This document shows, one piece after another, positions 1 through 10,286 of a DNA stretch of 64,000 bases. The stretch spans positions 1,798,001 through 1,862,000 of the forward strand of contig OZ345357.1 in NCBI GenBank assembly GCA_977006965.1. Reading direction: 5' to 3'. Under the pieces are notes generated by a model. It had not been told where the DNA came from. It did not search any database and saw nothing but the letters and a program-made list of their open reading frames with translations. The DNA is from Phymatolithon calcareum. Lineage: Eukaryota > Rhodophyta > Florideophyceae > Hapalidiales. The position numbers were made by a program, and so were the translations under genes. Position 1 is the stretch's first letter. Each line of letters starts with the position of its first letter.

Positions 1-1013
1 GTGGGAGAATACCTCCGGTTGATTTCATGCAGAGTGAAATCAAGTGAATTAGGCGACATATACGCTGCGCAGTACCGCTGGTCACCTCGGTCAAGATTAT
101 GTCAATCCCACGAATGACCACAAAAAGCACACTGTGCCAAAGAGATTTTGAAGGCGAGATGGCTTACGGAATGGTAGTTCTGTGCTGCCTTATGGCCGCG
201 TATGCCGGTACAAGGCGCATTGCATGTGTGGATTCATACTTAGTGAGTACTGACTCTGCAGACACTCAACAAGTGCGCCTATAGTTCATAGGGGCCATCT
301 AACTCTTCTGGCGATTTTCTGGGTTGTTTGCCAGTTGTTATTCTCTGGAGACCATGCAGAGTGTCAGCAGCACATGACGCAGTGAAGGTTTTGTGAAGTG
401 CCGGAAGAGCAACTCATCGATAGCATTTGACACGCCCATTACTTGTCGACGTGCAGTTGCGCCAGAGCGTACATTTGCATTCGAGAGCAGTGTTGGACGC
501 AGGGGTCCTATCCAGTATACTGGACTTGCAGTATACTGCAATCTACTTGTACTGGAGTGGGACTGCAAAAAACCCGCCTACTTGCAATACGAATTGCAAA
601 ATGTTTGACTGTGTTGAGCGGACACAATGTAGTGCATGTCATGCACTCTCTAATTTATACTGTACCATCTCGGTACGTATTATGCCGAATCCATCATAGT
701 CACAAACGTAGAGCACCAATTCAAGTGTTTACAGTACTGACGTGGCGTTCAGTCCACGTGTGGATACAGCGCTGCGTGACGTCCTCTACTTGCAATACAA
801 CTTGCAGACAATCGCCGGGACTGCTACTTGCAAATCGAATTGCACTGTATCTAGCAATCAATAAAAATCTACTTGCTAGTAGCCCTGGTTGGACGCCACG
901 TTACCCCTAAGAAAAGTAAAAGGATACTTTCAGAGGTCATGATGACAAGCTTTGTTTGTTTGTTTGTTTATTGCAGGTTATTCGAATTACACAAGGTGTA
1001 CATTATTCAACAT
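1..1013. other. Gene-free repeat-rich left end
   Basis: No frame here looks like a real protein. Short open frames exist on both strands but have no recognisable domain. The stretch carries the spaced motif repeats annotated at 541-875 and otherwise nothing I can name. Confidence 0.5.
541..875 (+). repeat. Spaced repeats of a CTACTTGCAA...TTGCA motif
   Basis: Three units reading CTACTTGCAA, then 4-6 variable bases, then TTGCA lie near 577, 785 and 824. Degenerate half units CTACTTG lie near 545 and 870. Spacing is irregular, so this is not a simple tandem array. Function is unknown. Confidence 0.55.
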
Positions 1014-1107
1014 CTAGGGGTCCTCTAAATGTTCCTGATATGGATCCATTCCTGGTACTCGCGTATCTGCTTCGCGCTAGTACTGCTGCACACCACTCCA
1101 CGGCGAC
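1014..1107 (+). repeat. 94-bp direct repeat, copy 1
   Basis: This 94-bp block starting CTAGGGGTCC recurs at 1358-1451 with one or two mismatches, about 344 bp downstream. It begins soon after a run of GTTT units. The near identity suggests a recent local duplication or two ends of one inserted element. Confidence 0.8.
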
Positions 1108-1357
1108 GTTGTGCAAAACAACTGCAGAGTTTGAAAATGCAAGACCTCGACCATAGTGTTCTCACAATGTAATACGCTTGATAGTGCCACAATATACATT
1201 TGCGACATTTCTACTGTTAGGAACTGCTTCACTAAGCATGCTGAAGACATCTATGAGCTTGGCGCTGTTGATGCGCTTGATAGCGAGTAACTTTCATGAG
1301 CAAAAAATTAAATGAATCTCTTCCCTCAATTGAGGGAAAATTTCCGTCAAATAGACA

Positions 1358-1451
1358 CTAGGGGTCCTCTAAATGCTCCTGATATGGATCCATTCCTGGT
1401 ACTCGCGTATCTGCTTCGCGCTAGTACTGCTGCACACCACTCCACGGCGAC
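1358..1451 (+). repeat. 94-bp direct repeat, copy 2
   Basis: Second copy of the block at 1014-1107. It is preceded by the palindrome TTCCCTCAATTGAGGGAA near 1321-1338 and followed about 40 bp later by the tRNA-like sequence. The two copies could be direct terminal repeats of a small element, but no internal coding sequence supports that. Confidence 0.8.
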
Positions 1452-1489
1452 ATCCGTGTGCCCTTTGCGGAACGTTAATTCAATTCTTG

Positions 1490-1596
1490 CTTGTGACAGG
1501 ACTCGAACCGGCGACCTCAACATTCCTGCCTGTATCATACCGAAATATGCGCACAGGTGCGCGGAGGCAGTTTTACCACTATACCACAGGTGGTGT
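1490..1596 (-). other. tRNA-like sequence (pol III A and B boxes)
   Basis: Read on the minus strand, this contains GGTATAGTGGTA (A-box-like, D-arm region) and, about 65 bases later, GGTTCGAGTCC (a perfect B box/T loop). A pairable CTGCCT/AGGCAG stem lies between them and encloses about 33 nt. I could not pair the seven-base acceptor ends and the T stem has a mismatch. It is therefore more likely a tRNA pseudogene or tRNA-derived SINE head than a working tRNA. An intron in the anticodon loop is possible but unproven. Confidence 0.4.
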
Positions 1597-1605
1597 AACT
1601 TGTTA

Positions 1606-1960
1606 GGTTACAAGCCGTTCCCGTACGCGGAACAGGATCCCCTCGGTTTCTGCGAGAAAAGGAGTTCCGCAAGGGAGCCCAGGAGGCACAGAAGCACTTG
1701 AATATGCCCGTGCTATCTGCCCCCAATCCGCAATGTTGTGTACAACTGTGATGTTTTGTGGCACAAGACGATTAGCATATACAAGCACCTCTTCGGAATA
1801 ACTGACACTCGCGGGTGTTATGCTGACCCCTCAGCGTTGGAACTAGCTTGCAAACATCCTCCGAATGGACTATCGCCGCACCGTGCGCCAAGTGTTAATC
1901 CATTGTGTTGCGTCACCCCCGGAATCCCCACATGGTTCTGTGCCTGATTAGCTCTGCAAA
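1606..1960 (+). mobile_element. LINE 3' fragment A (C-terminal RT region)
   Basis: Conserved with 15065-15420 and 62755-63060. The best frame in those copies reads RWNWLANILRMDER, matching the C-terminal region after the reverse transcriptase of non-LTR retrotransposons, where W.G..RM...R is typical. The same motif appears as RWNWLGYILRMDERR in the reverse fragment at 55352-55699. This copy has lost its reading frame and is a dead remnant. It forms the left edge of the segmental duplication. Confidence 0.65.
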
Positions 1961-2380
1961 ACCTTCCGCTCACAAAATGCTGTTCAAGTGATATGGGGAA
2001 GGGGCATAACAATAACATAAGACACTTTCATATATGAAAGTATATATTCCCGCAAAGGCAGCACATTCCGACATTAGAGCAGCAGTTTGGGTTCGGTTCG
2101 GTCATGACATGCCTTAGACAGACACCAATTAAAAGCACCGAGTCTAAATGGAAACGACTGAACTTGTATAGGCAAGCTTAGAATCCACCTCGTTCGTTAA
2201 TCATATAAGGTGCTCCTTTTATCATGATGACCGAGGTTCAAAATGCACCGCGCAAAAATATTAACAGATAAAAAGTGCAGTGCCTCTGCATGCCATAAAA
2301 TATATAAAAGTCAGCTAGTTGTCAAACGAAACACAACAAAATGCCGAAATCAACGTAAACTACTATACAAATGTATATCT

Positions 2381-2682
2381 GCTGTGATCGTTCCCCTGTG
2401 TCTGTCGACCACTCGGGTCCCATTTGTGAGAGTGATAACTTTATTGTTTGGTTCAGGCAAGGTTGCTACTTATACCAATTCGGAAGTGCTTCAATACGTG
2501 TATCCACACTTGCCGATTGCCCGAATTAGGTGTACATTACATGTTCTATGTATCCTTCGCAATGATACCGTTAAATGTTTAAATCTAGATATTGCATGTA
2601 GCCTGATATAGGCACATGCACTTGTTGCATGCAACGCGCCAGGAACACTACCCATGCAGTAAGCGCTATGGGTTTACACTGC
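2381..2682. other. Segment present only in duplication copy 1
   Basis: About 300 bp separates TATATCT from CCGATTGCAATCACCG here, while the two abut in the second copy near 15825. A short direct repeat around GCCGATTGC (2514 and 2681) suggests repeat-mediated deletion in copy 2 or insertion in copy 1. It contains no convincing gene. Confidence 0.6.
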
Positions 2683-2719
2683 CGATTGCAATCACCGTCC
2701 ACCGCACATCATCCCTCCC

Positions 2720-4440
2720 TCATTTCCCCGCCAGTCCCTCCACCTCCTTCACACTCACCGCGCTAGATCCACGCAGGAAAGCTTCATCCGGTCTCTGCAC
2801 CCCCAAGTTTCTTCTCGCCTCTTCCTCATTCGCCCGCAGCATTTCTGCCTCCAGACTGAGAAAAGCGCGTCCGGCCGCCGTCTGCAACACAGGGTTCAGC
2901 ACAGTGCTCGGCGGCAAATCGCGCAACGTATCTCTCTGCCACTCAATAGACTCCGGTCTCGGCAGTGACAATGACGATCGTTCCGTACTCTGCGACGATC
3001 GCTTACTCGAATCCGTCGCAATCTTAGACAGTTCCAAACCCTCCACATCAGGTCGTTCAACCCCTGTGCCCTCTGCACCTGGAATGACCACATGAGCCCC
3101 GACAACAATCTCATCTCTTTCCGCGTTATAAAAACCACATTCCAAAATCCGGGAACGACGTGTATGTCGTTGAAATCCCATTGCCTGTCCATCCGCTGAG
3201 AACTTCCTTCCCGTGCATACCTTCCGCTCCATCCCATACAGCTCCTCCGCCGAGGCAACAAACAGCGCGTAGTCGACACGCATAGACACAGACGACGCCC
3301 GTTCCTCTTCCGATTCACAACACAAAAACAACGAAATATAATCCGTACCACCCTCCGCCGCAGCGGTGGAACTCGACCCCGCCAAAGTATCCCGAGGAAC
3401 CTGCGACGCTCCCTCCCCAGTCTCCCCTGCCGCTGCAGCAGCCGTCGCCGCAAAAGGGTCAACCCACAACGACCATTGATAATCTGCAAACGACCTTGAC
3501 TCCGACCGCACCCTCTTCCTACAAACCGACCAGTTAGGCACAACAATCGTAAACAGCATAGCGGAAGCACTACGTGTCCGAAACCTCAAATTCTTATACC
3601 ATCTCAACGGAAACAATCCTTCAAAAAGCACCGCCCGTTGATTCCTCGCATTCATCGCCTCCCCCTCCGCCAATTCCCCCAATCCACAATCCGTAACCGC
3701 CGCCTTCCTCCATACCATCCCCTTTCCCCCCTCAACCTCCCCTCGTCCAATCCTCGGCGCATGCACAAGTCTCACCTCCGCCCTTCGAAAAAAAGCCTCC
3801 AACAATTGATAAAACTCATCAAACCCCGCAAAATACGCCGACCTCGACACACGCACAAGTGCCCTATCACTCATAGTCGGAAACCGCACCAATCTCAACG
3901 CCGCCCCAACCTCCATCCTTCTTCCCTCCAAATCAACCGCCAGCCACTTCTCCAGCGCTCTAAAAACAGCCTCTTCATCCCTCGGCATGAGATCCTGCAC
4001 GCGCAGCACCTCCGCCACCCGCTCAACAGAAAGCCGCTTCCACTCCACCCCTTCGTCAACTTCGCCCAGCCGGCGCTTCACGAACGCGCGACACGCATCC
4101 GTGGCGCGTCGCAGTTGCAACGGTGCCGCCGTGCGCAGCGCCGCGAGCGCCGTATCGGGGGCGACGGACGCGGCGAGTGCGCGGTCGATGTGCGCGGCCG
4201 CGCGCGGCATTGCCAGGGCGGAGCAGAGAGCGGCAAGCTCGAGAAGATCGGCGAGATGCAGAGCGCGCATGGGGGACTGAAAATCGTAGGCGAGGGCGAG
4301 AGCGGCGTGCTGTACATGCGTGGACGCCTTAGAGAGGAGAGGAGGTGCGGGAGGCGAAGGATTTTGCGAGGACGAAGAAGTGGGCGAAGAGATCGGACGA
4401 AAGACGGAGACGCTGCGCCCAGAGGAGGGCGAGGGTACGT
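2720..4440 (-). pseudogene. BTB/BACK-domain protein, decayed copy 1
   Basis: The frame 2720-4270 (516 residues from an internal ATG) is nearly identical to residues about 86-601 of the intact paralogue at 15865-17670. It keeps the BACK-like helical region (residues about 1-150) and the long C-terminal part. The BTB-like start lies at about 4271-4440 in other frames. Against copy 2 it lacks roughly 30 nt and 21 nt, both in frame, and a net 5 nt near 4335. That last change shifts the frame and gives a TAA at 4329-4331. One Leu codon is also missing in the LLLEAF run. So either a shortened protein starts at 4270 or this is a pseudogene; I favour pseudogene. Confidence 0.75.
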
Positions 4441-4445
4441 GAATT

Positions 4446-5325
4446 TAAAATCAGCAGAGTCAAAAATTGCAAGTTAAATGAACCAAATGCAGGGCAACGC
4501 GTATATCCTGCTTGCTCACCAGTAGTTCGGAAATGGGCATCGGAAGAGAGGATTTCAAGGAATTGCGTGCGTGTCTTGATTGCGGACGAGATACCACGGG
4601 AGGATGTTAGCCGTCCTGATGCGGATGATCGCGCGGCCGCTGCCGTACCCCTGAGGGATGCCGGGACTATTCCCTGAGGGTTGTGGGCGCGGAGGACACG
4701 GACCATGGTCGGGCTAGAAAGAAAGTATCGATCTGTGTTGGTCGGTCGGTGCTGTGAAGCATATCGATCTGTGCTGATCGGTTGTTGTTCGGAAGTTATA
4801 TCGACGTGGGTGTGTCGGTTGTACATGTGTTTATCAACCTGTGTTGGTCGGTTGTTGCACTGAAGTTGTGGTGGGCTGTTTGGTCTGCTGGTGCTGTTAC
4901 GGAGAAGTAAACTCGCGGCTGTTGCTCGCGGTGGGGCTGCTGTCCCGTTTCTGTTGCTGTCAGGCGCTTGCGTAGTGTGCCCGACAGCACAATTCTTGGG
5001 TCTATTCTGAGTCCTTCTTGCACTTTCAAGGTATATAAGCAAGTGCGCTCAACTTTCAATCCACTATTTTCCCAAAGCAATTCCGGACATGGGGCGATAT
5101 CTGTTTCAAGTTTAGACCGCGGCAGTTTAATCCCGGAGAGCATGTACTCACATTTACTAAATCCAAGATTTTCTCTTCGCCCTGTTCATCCCCTCCCCGT
5201 TTGACAACAATCTTTAAGACAAATGTGATGAATTCCCAAACAAATTTTATTTTCTCCAATGTATAGCTATACAACTTCAGATTTCGTTCTAGTAGTTCTC
5301 CGTCTCCGAAGGACATCTTCAAATC
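4446..5325. other. Intergenic, with a minisatellite
   Basis: No credible gene. A frame on the minus strand (4329-5042) is only the shifted 5' remnant of the BTB copy running into the minisatellite at 4726-4870. The rest shows nothing recognisable. Confidence 0.5.
4726..4870 (+). repeat. Degenerate 35-bp minisatellite, four units
   Basis: Four head-to-tail units start near 4726, 4762, 4798 and 4832. Each begins TATCGA/TATCAA and contains a TGTGNTGGTCGGTTG-like core. Units differ at many sites, so the array is old. Confidence 0.7.
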
Positions 5326-6939
5326 TCACTCTCCGCCTTTCACTTTCACATATGCCAAACAGTCGTCGATTTCTTCCAGCTTGACCTCCCAACCATCAGT
5401 GTTTCCTGCTTCCATGGTCGCCGCATTTGACAATTTCGAAATTTCCTGCATCAAAACGAACATCCCTGACGTGTCGATGTCAGGACCGTGAAATTGGTCC
5501 ATCAGCTCGGCACTTTTCTCTTCACTTCGAAACTCAGAATCGCCGAACTTGTACATGAGGGCGAGATTAAAAATAGCAATCGGATGTTGGTCTTTTTCAA
5601 TGGCTTGCTCGTAAAGCTTCTTGGCTTCCACAGCATTCCGCTCGACTCCATTTCCGAGATCGTACGCCACTCCCAGATTGTTCTTTGCTGTACTGTTCCT
5701 GGTCGTGACAGCCTCTTCCAGTGACGAAATGTTATCGCCCTCGGCCTGGTTTCCATTTAGTAGAACACCCATGTTACAAAGAGCTTCTGTGAACCCACGG
5801 TCAATTGCATTCGAGTAGCTACTGTTCGCATGCGAAGTGTTGATAGGAACATCTGGTCCTCCCCTGTGATATATCAATCCGAGACGATTATATGCATACG
5901 CCAGTTTATATCCGTTCAACCGCATTTCCTCGTAAACTCTGATTGCGTATTTTGGATGATTGCCCATTCCGAATGAGAGCCGAGTTTCATCTATGTGTCC
6001 GCCTGGAGTTTCAGGCATGAGGAACAGCCTTTCACATAGTGATTGCAACTGTTTCCCATCACCACAATAATGATAAAGGGGTTCCAAACAGGACGAGATC
6101 AACGCGGAGATGTGCTTCTTGTTACGAGACATATAAAATCCTTTTTCGAGTAAGATCCCGAGTGGAGCACCGAATTTGCCCGGAGCATCAATGCCCGCTC
6201 GCACAATAGCATGTGCTGCGAGCTGTCTTTGTAACAAGTCACGCGACTCCACGTATAGACTTTGATGCGCGATAGCGAGATGGAGTGCAATTTCAGCTGA
6301 AATTGCACTCCATAGGTCATTATAGTTCACAAGAATAGATTCCATTGTACAAATGGCTGCCTCCGACACAGCATTCTCTGACCTGTTCACATGAAACAAC
6401 GAAAAGGCTTTCAGCTTCTCAAAATCTCTACGATTATTGATTTCCATCGATTCCAACAGACGTCCACACTCGTCTGCCAGCAGCTGAAGATCGATTTCAT
6501 CGGAAACTTCATGGGCCAACTCTCTTGGTCTTCGATTAATCAATATCTCGTACCATGAGCGCATGCCGTAAAACAATCGCTTTGTATCATTAAAGTTCAC
6601 AGGATTCTGTTTCAGAAGAATATCGGCGAAATCTTGCAAAGCGCGTCTGTCTCCTTGTTCTGCTATGCAACGCCCAAAAACACTTATCGCATCGTTCTTG
6701 CGACCACCTTCGAGCGTGAGTCTTCCGTCCTCGTATACAGGTCCGAGCTCTTCTCTCGATTGATAGTGGGCATCCAGTGCATCATTCAAACGCTCAATAT
6801 TATCAATTAGTATATAACGATTTCCCTTGTTCTCATATTGGGCAATCTCCGGCATGAATGGGGGCCAACCAGCCCAAAAATTATAATATCCGGGGCCTTC
6901 AATCTTCTGAATAGATTCGAAAAGTTGAGATCGATTCCC
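5326..6939 (-). CDS. Sel1-repeat protein, 3' half of a retroposon-split gene
   Basis: An ATG frame of 509 residues starts at 6855, but the frame is open to 6939. The 28 codons before the ATG join exactly to the long frame upstream (7531-9683) if the retroposon at 6953-7528 and one copy of its target duplication are removed. The C-terminal third has Sel1/TPR-like repeats: residues about 325-360 with Y.RLG..Y, then CNMGVLL, NNLGVAYDLGNGV and FNLALMYKFG. Such repeats usually scaffold protein-protein contacts. The rest is helical and unrecognised. It may still be expressed as a separate protein from 6855, or be the dead tail of a 1,255-residue ancestral protein. Confidence 0.8.
   Translation of the reverse strand, partial: GNRSQLFESIQKIEGPGYYNFWAGWPPFMPEIAQYENKGNRYILIDNIERLNDALDAHYQSREELGPVYEDGRLTLEGGRKNDAISVFGRCIAEQGDRRALQDFADILLKQNPVNFNDTKRLFYGMRSWYEILINRRPRELAHEVSDEIDLQLLADECGRLLESMEINNRRDFEKLKAFSLFHVNRSENAVSEAAICTMESILVNYNDLWSAISAEIALHLAIAHQSLYVESRDLLQRQLAAHAIVRAGIDAPGKFGAPLGILLEKGFYMSRNKKHISALISSCLEPLYHYCGDGKQLQSLCERLFLMPETPGGHIDETRLSFGMGNHPKYAIRVYEEMRLNGYKLAYAYNRLGLIYHRGGPDVPINTSHANSSYSNAIDRGFTEALCNMGVLLNGNQAEGDNISSLEEAVTTRNSTAKNNLGVAYDLGNGVERNAVEAKKLYEQAIEKDQHPIAIFNLALMYKFGDSEFRSEEKSAELMDQFHGPDIDTSGMFVLMQEISKLSNAATMEAGNTDGWEVKLEEIDDCLAYVKVKGGE
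6280..6313. repeat. 34-bp perfect palindrome inside the Sel1 coding frame
   Basis: Two 17-bp arms (ATGGAGTGCAATTTCAG and its complement) meet with no spacer. They lie inside the 5326-6939 coding frame, which stays open. Such a long exact palindrome in coding sequence is unusual and may come from a template-switch event. Confidence 0.95.
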
Positions 6940-7542
6940 TTCTTCGCGTAGTTTTTTTTTTTTTTTTTCCTTTCAAGTTTATTTAAAAGCCCCACAGACT
7001 TCCGAAGATATGGGCAAGGCTTCCTCTGATGCTACCTACCTTTGTGTAGCTCACAAAACGTCCACCAGAATGGCGGACGGGAAAACTCAGGACTCAAAGT
7101 AGTCCTATTTCAGTCCTCTACGGGATTGTTGGTGCTTGGTCTCGACCACTTTTTGTCTTGCCTTCTGCGGATTAATACAAGCCTTCTTCGGTCTCCATGC
7201 GTTCTATGAGTGTCTTGCTAAATAGTAAGAGCTCATCCAGCGCCTTTTCTGTTTCCAGTCGTTTTTCTCCTTCAAGTTCGTACCCTGCTAACGTGCGTTC
7301 AAGGGTTTCCATATGCTCTCTGGCTCTGGTGCCGAATTCTTCAGTCATACTTGTTGTTGACACCTGTGGGAATCTACCGCAGGCATACTGCAGCTCGAGT
7401 TGTCTGTGCTTCACCTTGGGGAACTTGAGGATTGCCGGCAATTCTCTTGTCTTGTCGTACGGTATCTTTCTTTTCCGCTTCGATTCTAGGCGGTCTCCTT
7501 CCATTTCCAGAAATTTCGATCGAAGTGTCTTCTTCGCGTAGT
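6939..7542 (-). mobile_element. Poly(A) retroposon insertion with 14-bp target duplication
   Basis: The 14-mer CTTCTTCGCGTAGT occurs at 6939-6952 and again at 7529-7542. Between them lies 576 bp that, on the minus strand, ends in GGGGCTTTTAAATAAACTT (an AATAAA signal) and a poly(A) run at about 6953-6970. These are the marks of target-primed reverse transcription. The last 80 bp match a second, shorter insertion at 59182-59263, so this is a repeat family and not a one-off mRNA copy. It sits in the coding frame of a large membrane/Sel1 gene and breaks it. Confidence 0.92.
7172..7528 (-). CDS. C-terminal reading frame carried by the retroposon
   Basis: Within the inserted element an open frame of about 118 residues ends at 7172, followed by about 200 bp of 3' untranslated sequence and the poly(A). 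It is charged and helical with an RKRKIPYDK basic patch and E/L-rich heptads (ERTLAGYELEGEKRLETEKAL). It has no ATG of its own at the junction, since the upstream ATG belongs to the host gene, so it is a 5'-truncated C-terminus. It could be the tail of a LINE ORF or of a retroposed host mRNA. I do not recognise the family. Confidence 0.5.
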   Translation of the reverse strand, partial: TLRSKFLEMEGDRLESKRKRKIPYDKTRELPAILKFPKVKHRQLELQYACGRFPQVSTTSMTEEFGTRAREHMETLERTLAGYELEGEKRLETEKALDELLLFSKTLIERMETEEGLY

Positions 7543-9683
7543 GTTTCATGCGTCGAGATCCCGCGACTTATTCTCCATATTTTCCCTGCACACATGCTGC
7601 CCATGAATGTGTCTTTCCAAACTTGCCAGTCAAATACAAGACCTTTCAATTCCATGCGCAAAGAGACCCATCTGGCATCAACGTTCAGTTCAACTGTAAT
7701 CACAATTTTTTGAGGACCGCCAACCGGTGTCATTGTAAATTTCTGTACGAGAGTGATCACAGTGTCATTGCTCTCCTTGGTTGTACTTTCAGACTCTCCG
7801 CAATGTTCGATTCGCACTGATGGAAAACCAAGAATAAACAGCATCACAAGTGCTTCTGACCTTCGCAGGTCCGTGTCATTCTCTTCGAGCTCTTTTCCAA
7901 TTTTCCATCCCAAGAATGATTGGATTTCCCAAACCAGTCTCATATTCCATCTATGAGCACAGGTATTGTTCTTGACTTCGTCATATGTGGAGCATAGCTG
8001 TGTGCTGCAAGGAAAGCTCAAGCTCGTAGCCGAAATACGTGACGACCAGCCGGTGGTATCATTTCCTGACTTTTCCACCCATTTTGCAAGCGCACTCCGC
8101 ACAGTTTCAGCGACACACCCAATGAAGCGGCTTGTTTTCGTTCCACCAGGAGTCATGCTAATTGCTTGAAGTCGGGCGGTTTCGAGAATGAAGTGCTGTT
8201 GAAAAGTGGAACGCCGTCTATCTTCTTCAGTCGTGAGTCGTAAGGTCTCAAAAGAAGAATCAATTATGTCGCCGCTCTCCAGAGAAATGTAGTTGTCCAT
8301 ATGAATGCTCTCTTGAAACACTCCATCGTTCAGCGCCGGAACCGGACATTTACGGCTGAGCAGGTCGAAGGGAAGCCTTTTGAGGGTTTCCTCAATATAT
8401 TGTTCGTGATCTCCGCCAAGCTGGAAAATGAAGGTGCGGAGCATCTGGACCTGAGAAAATCGCGCACGCATAGGATGCACGGAAGGATTCTTGCCGCTCA
8501 TTTGGTCCTGCTGCATAAGCTTGGCGAAACAAGCTAGCTGCGCAGCAGACATGTTTTCAACCGCCCTTCTCTCCTCATCTTCCAACTCATTCAGAGACGC
8601 TTTATGCCAGTCATCTCTTACAGCGTCTTTTATCGTTGCTGCTTGATGGTCAAAGTCAAACACGTTGTCCTCGAAACGGTTCGAGTTCTTGTACCCATTC
8701 ATTTGAAAAGGAAGCGAGTGTATTTCACTGACGTCAACTCGGGAATCAACGCAGCTGCTGGGGACAGTGCAAAACTTGTGAAACGGAGAAAACGGACAAA
8801 CGAAATTTTCTGTTGATCCGGTCGCAGTCACCATCCCGTTCGTTGTGTGCATCATTGCCACAACTGCAAGATCTCGAGATTTACTCCACCTCTCTTTGCT
8901 GCGGAAGCCATCAAATGTGGCGTCAGACAAAAGTTTGGTATCAGCAAGCCATCGACTTCCAAACTTTGCGAGGAATGACGTTAGCCAACGGACGGCGCAT
9001 TCTTCCGGTAGCGTACATCTCAAATGCGACGCAACAAATCGTGCGATGCAGCTATGCCGTTCCTGATCACTGTACTCAACGCGGGAATGCAAAACGAGGC
9101 GCATTGGGAGGTCATGACCTGCGATCTCATTGTCAATGAGTGAGCTGTTGACAAGCATTTCATTGTCCACTGTTCTCCCAACATCTCTCAGCGACATGCC
9201 GGTTGTTTCCAGCTCCTCATCAAGAGCATTGCTTTCTTTTTTCCAGAAAAAGCAGAAGTCACGAACTCTTGACGACAAATTGGTGATGAACAAAGACGAC
9301 CTGGACGGCGGGTGATATGATGCCTTGTATCGAAGCTTGATGAGACAGGTTAAGGCATGAACGTTCCAGTTTCGGAACTCAGAAAGCTGCAACAGACCCC
9401 AAACAGTTCGAACGACGTGGTATGCGTTGAATACTGCCACTGTGATGGCGGAAGCTGCCTCCTTGTGGTCCCCGCCGCCGATTTGGAGAACAATGTAGTA
9501 GATGACATACGCAAGACAGGGCAGTGAGATGAACAGCTGAGTCATGCCGTTATGCCAAGTCTTACGAATCGTCCTCCACCTATCAGTGATGAAGTCCAGG
9601 CCGTAAATGAATGCGAGCGGGATGAAAGCGGCGCCGTAGACGGTGTAGACGATCCACGGATTGCACGGTCGTTCACAAGACAT
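7374..9683 (-). CDS. Membrane protein, 5' half of a retroposon-split gene
   Basis: The frame starts at ATG 9683 and has 769 codons, but only residues 1-718 (9683-7530) are native. Residues 719-769 are read out of frame from the inserted retroposon. Residues about 9-30 and 48-68 are hydrophobic (WIVYTVYGAAFIPLAFIYG; LFISLPCLAYVIYYIVLQI) and look like membrane spans near the N-terminus. The remainder is soluble, Ser/Glu-rich and not recognised. Removing the insertion joins it in frame to the Sel1 half at 5326-6939, giving 718 + 28 + 509 = 1,255 residues. The protein now probably ends early, if it is made at all. Confidence 0.8.
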   Translation of the reverse strand: MSCERPCNPWIVYTVYGAAFIPLAFIYGLDFITDRWRTIRKTWHNGMTQLFISLPCLAYVIYYIVLQIGGGDHKEAASAITVAVFNAYHVVRTVWGLLQLSEFRNWNVHALTCLIKLRYKASYHPPSRSSLFITNLSSRVRDFCFFWKKESNALDEELETTGMSLRDVGRTVDNEMLVNSSLIDNEIAGHDLPMRLVLHSRVEYSDQERHSCIARFVASHLRCTLPEECAVRWLTSFLAKFGSRWLADTKLLSDATFDGFRSKERWSKSRDLAVVAMMHTTNGMVTATGSTENFVCPFSPFHKFCTVPSSCVDSRVDVSEIHSLPFQMNGYKNSNRFEDNVFDFDHQAATIKDAVRDDWHKASLNELEDEERRAVENMSAAQLACFAKLMQQDQMSGKNPSVHPMRARFSQVQMLRTFIFQLGGDHEQYIEETLKRLPFDLLSRKCPVPALNDGVFQESIHMDNYISLESGDIIDSSFETLRLTTEEDRRRSTFQQHFILETARLQAISMTPGGTKTSRFIGCVAETVRSALAKWVEKSGNDTTGWSSRISATSLSFPCSTQLCSTYDEVKNNTCAHRWNMRLVWEIQSFLGWKIGKELEENDTDLRRSEALVMLFILGFPSVRIEHCGESESTTKESNDTVITLVQKFTMTPVGGPQKIVITVELNVDARWVSLRMELKGLVFDWQVWKDTFMGSMCAGKIWRISRGISTHETLREEDTSIEISGNGRRPPRIEAEKKDTVRQDKRIAGNPQVPQGEAQTTRAAVCLR

Positions 9684-9942
9684 TTTGAATTCTTGTAAAC
9701 CACAATGCTAGAAGAACGGAGGTCGTCGGTTGCGCGGTGGAAAAAGGTACCAGAGAAGCACTGTTGTTTTGGCGCCCGTTGAAGAGTACCAAATTGTCGT
9801 GCTGTTCTGAGAGCAGTGAGGTATTATCAGGTCGTGTTGGAGAGACGGAGACCTTCCCCGGCTCTTCACATTAAAATCTACTTTATTTGATAATGTTATT
9901 CGTACAGCTGTACCCTTTCTTTCTTTTACTGCGGGATTTCTC

Positions 9943-10025
9943 GAAGCTGATGGAACAACTCCGCATCCTTACGGCTCTAGTAGACCTTAACAGATACGAG
10001 TGGTACTTGATGTCACAACAGCTGT
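9943..10025 (+). repeat. Dispersed 80-bp repeat, copy 1
   Basis: About 75 of 80 bases from GGAACAACTCC to GATGTCACAACAG recur in the same orientation at 24143-24213. Both copies are open in one frame (EQL.ILTA.VD.NRYEWYLMSQQ), which hints at an ancient coding origin, but neither copy extends into a gene. Confidence 0.7.
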
Positions 10026-10286
10026 CCAAGCTGCACAAGGTGCAGACCATGGTCCAGCTTAACATCCATATCGCTACGCAGCCAATCTTCTTTCGCCGTC
10101 CTTCAAAGGGATGCCCGGGTTGGAAACCATTTAGGACGTTCAAGCTGTACCCTTGATCCTCTTGTGTGGCATTCATCTGGTTCCGAGGGGCCCGCGGGGG
10201 CCTCGAGGGACTGAAATCACGCCCGCGGGACTGCCGAGTGGTTTCAAATCATGGCCGGTCCCGACAGCCCCTGTTTTTTCATCCCG

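Larger units (their letters stand above)
1606..4445. repeat. Segmental duplication, copy 1
   Basis: The order LINE fragment, AT-rich spacer, BTB-type gene is repeated at 15065-17660 at high identity. Copy 1 has an extra segment at about 2381-2682, plus several small deletions at the 5' end of the gene. Similarity stops close to 4445 (copy 1) and 17645 (copy 2). Confidence 0.85.

Noticed and set aside
3638-4477. Plus-strand frames opposite the BTB genes (also 16783-17514, 17271-17825)
   Set aside because: Arg/His/Pro-rich shadows of the GC-rich minus-strand coding sequence.
6953-7528. The insert in the Sel1 gene as an intron
   Set aside because: No GT...AG or GC...AG boundaries on the coding strand; poly(A) tail and 14-bp target duplication show retroposition.
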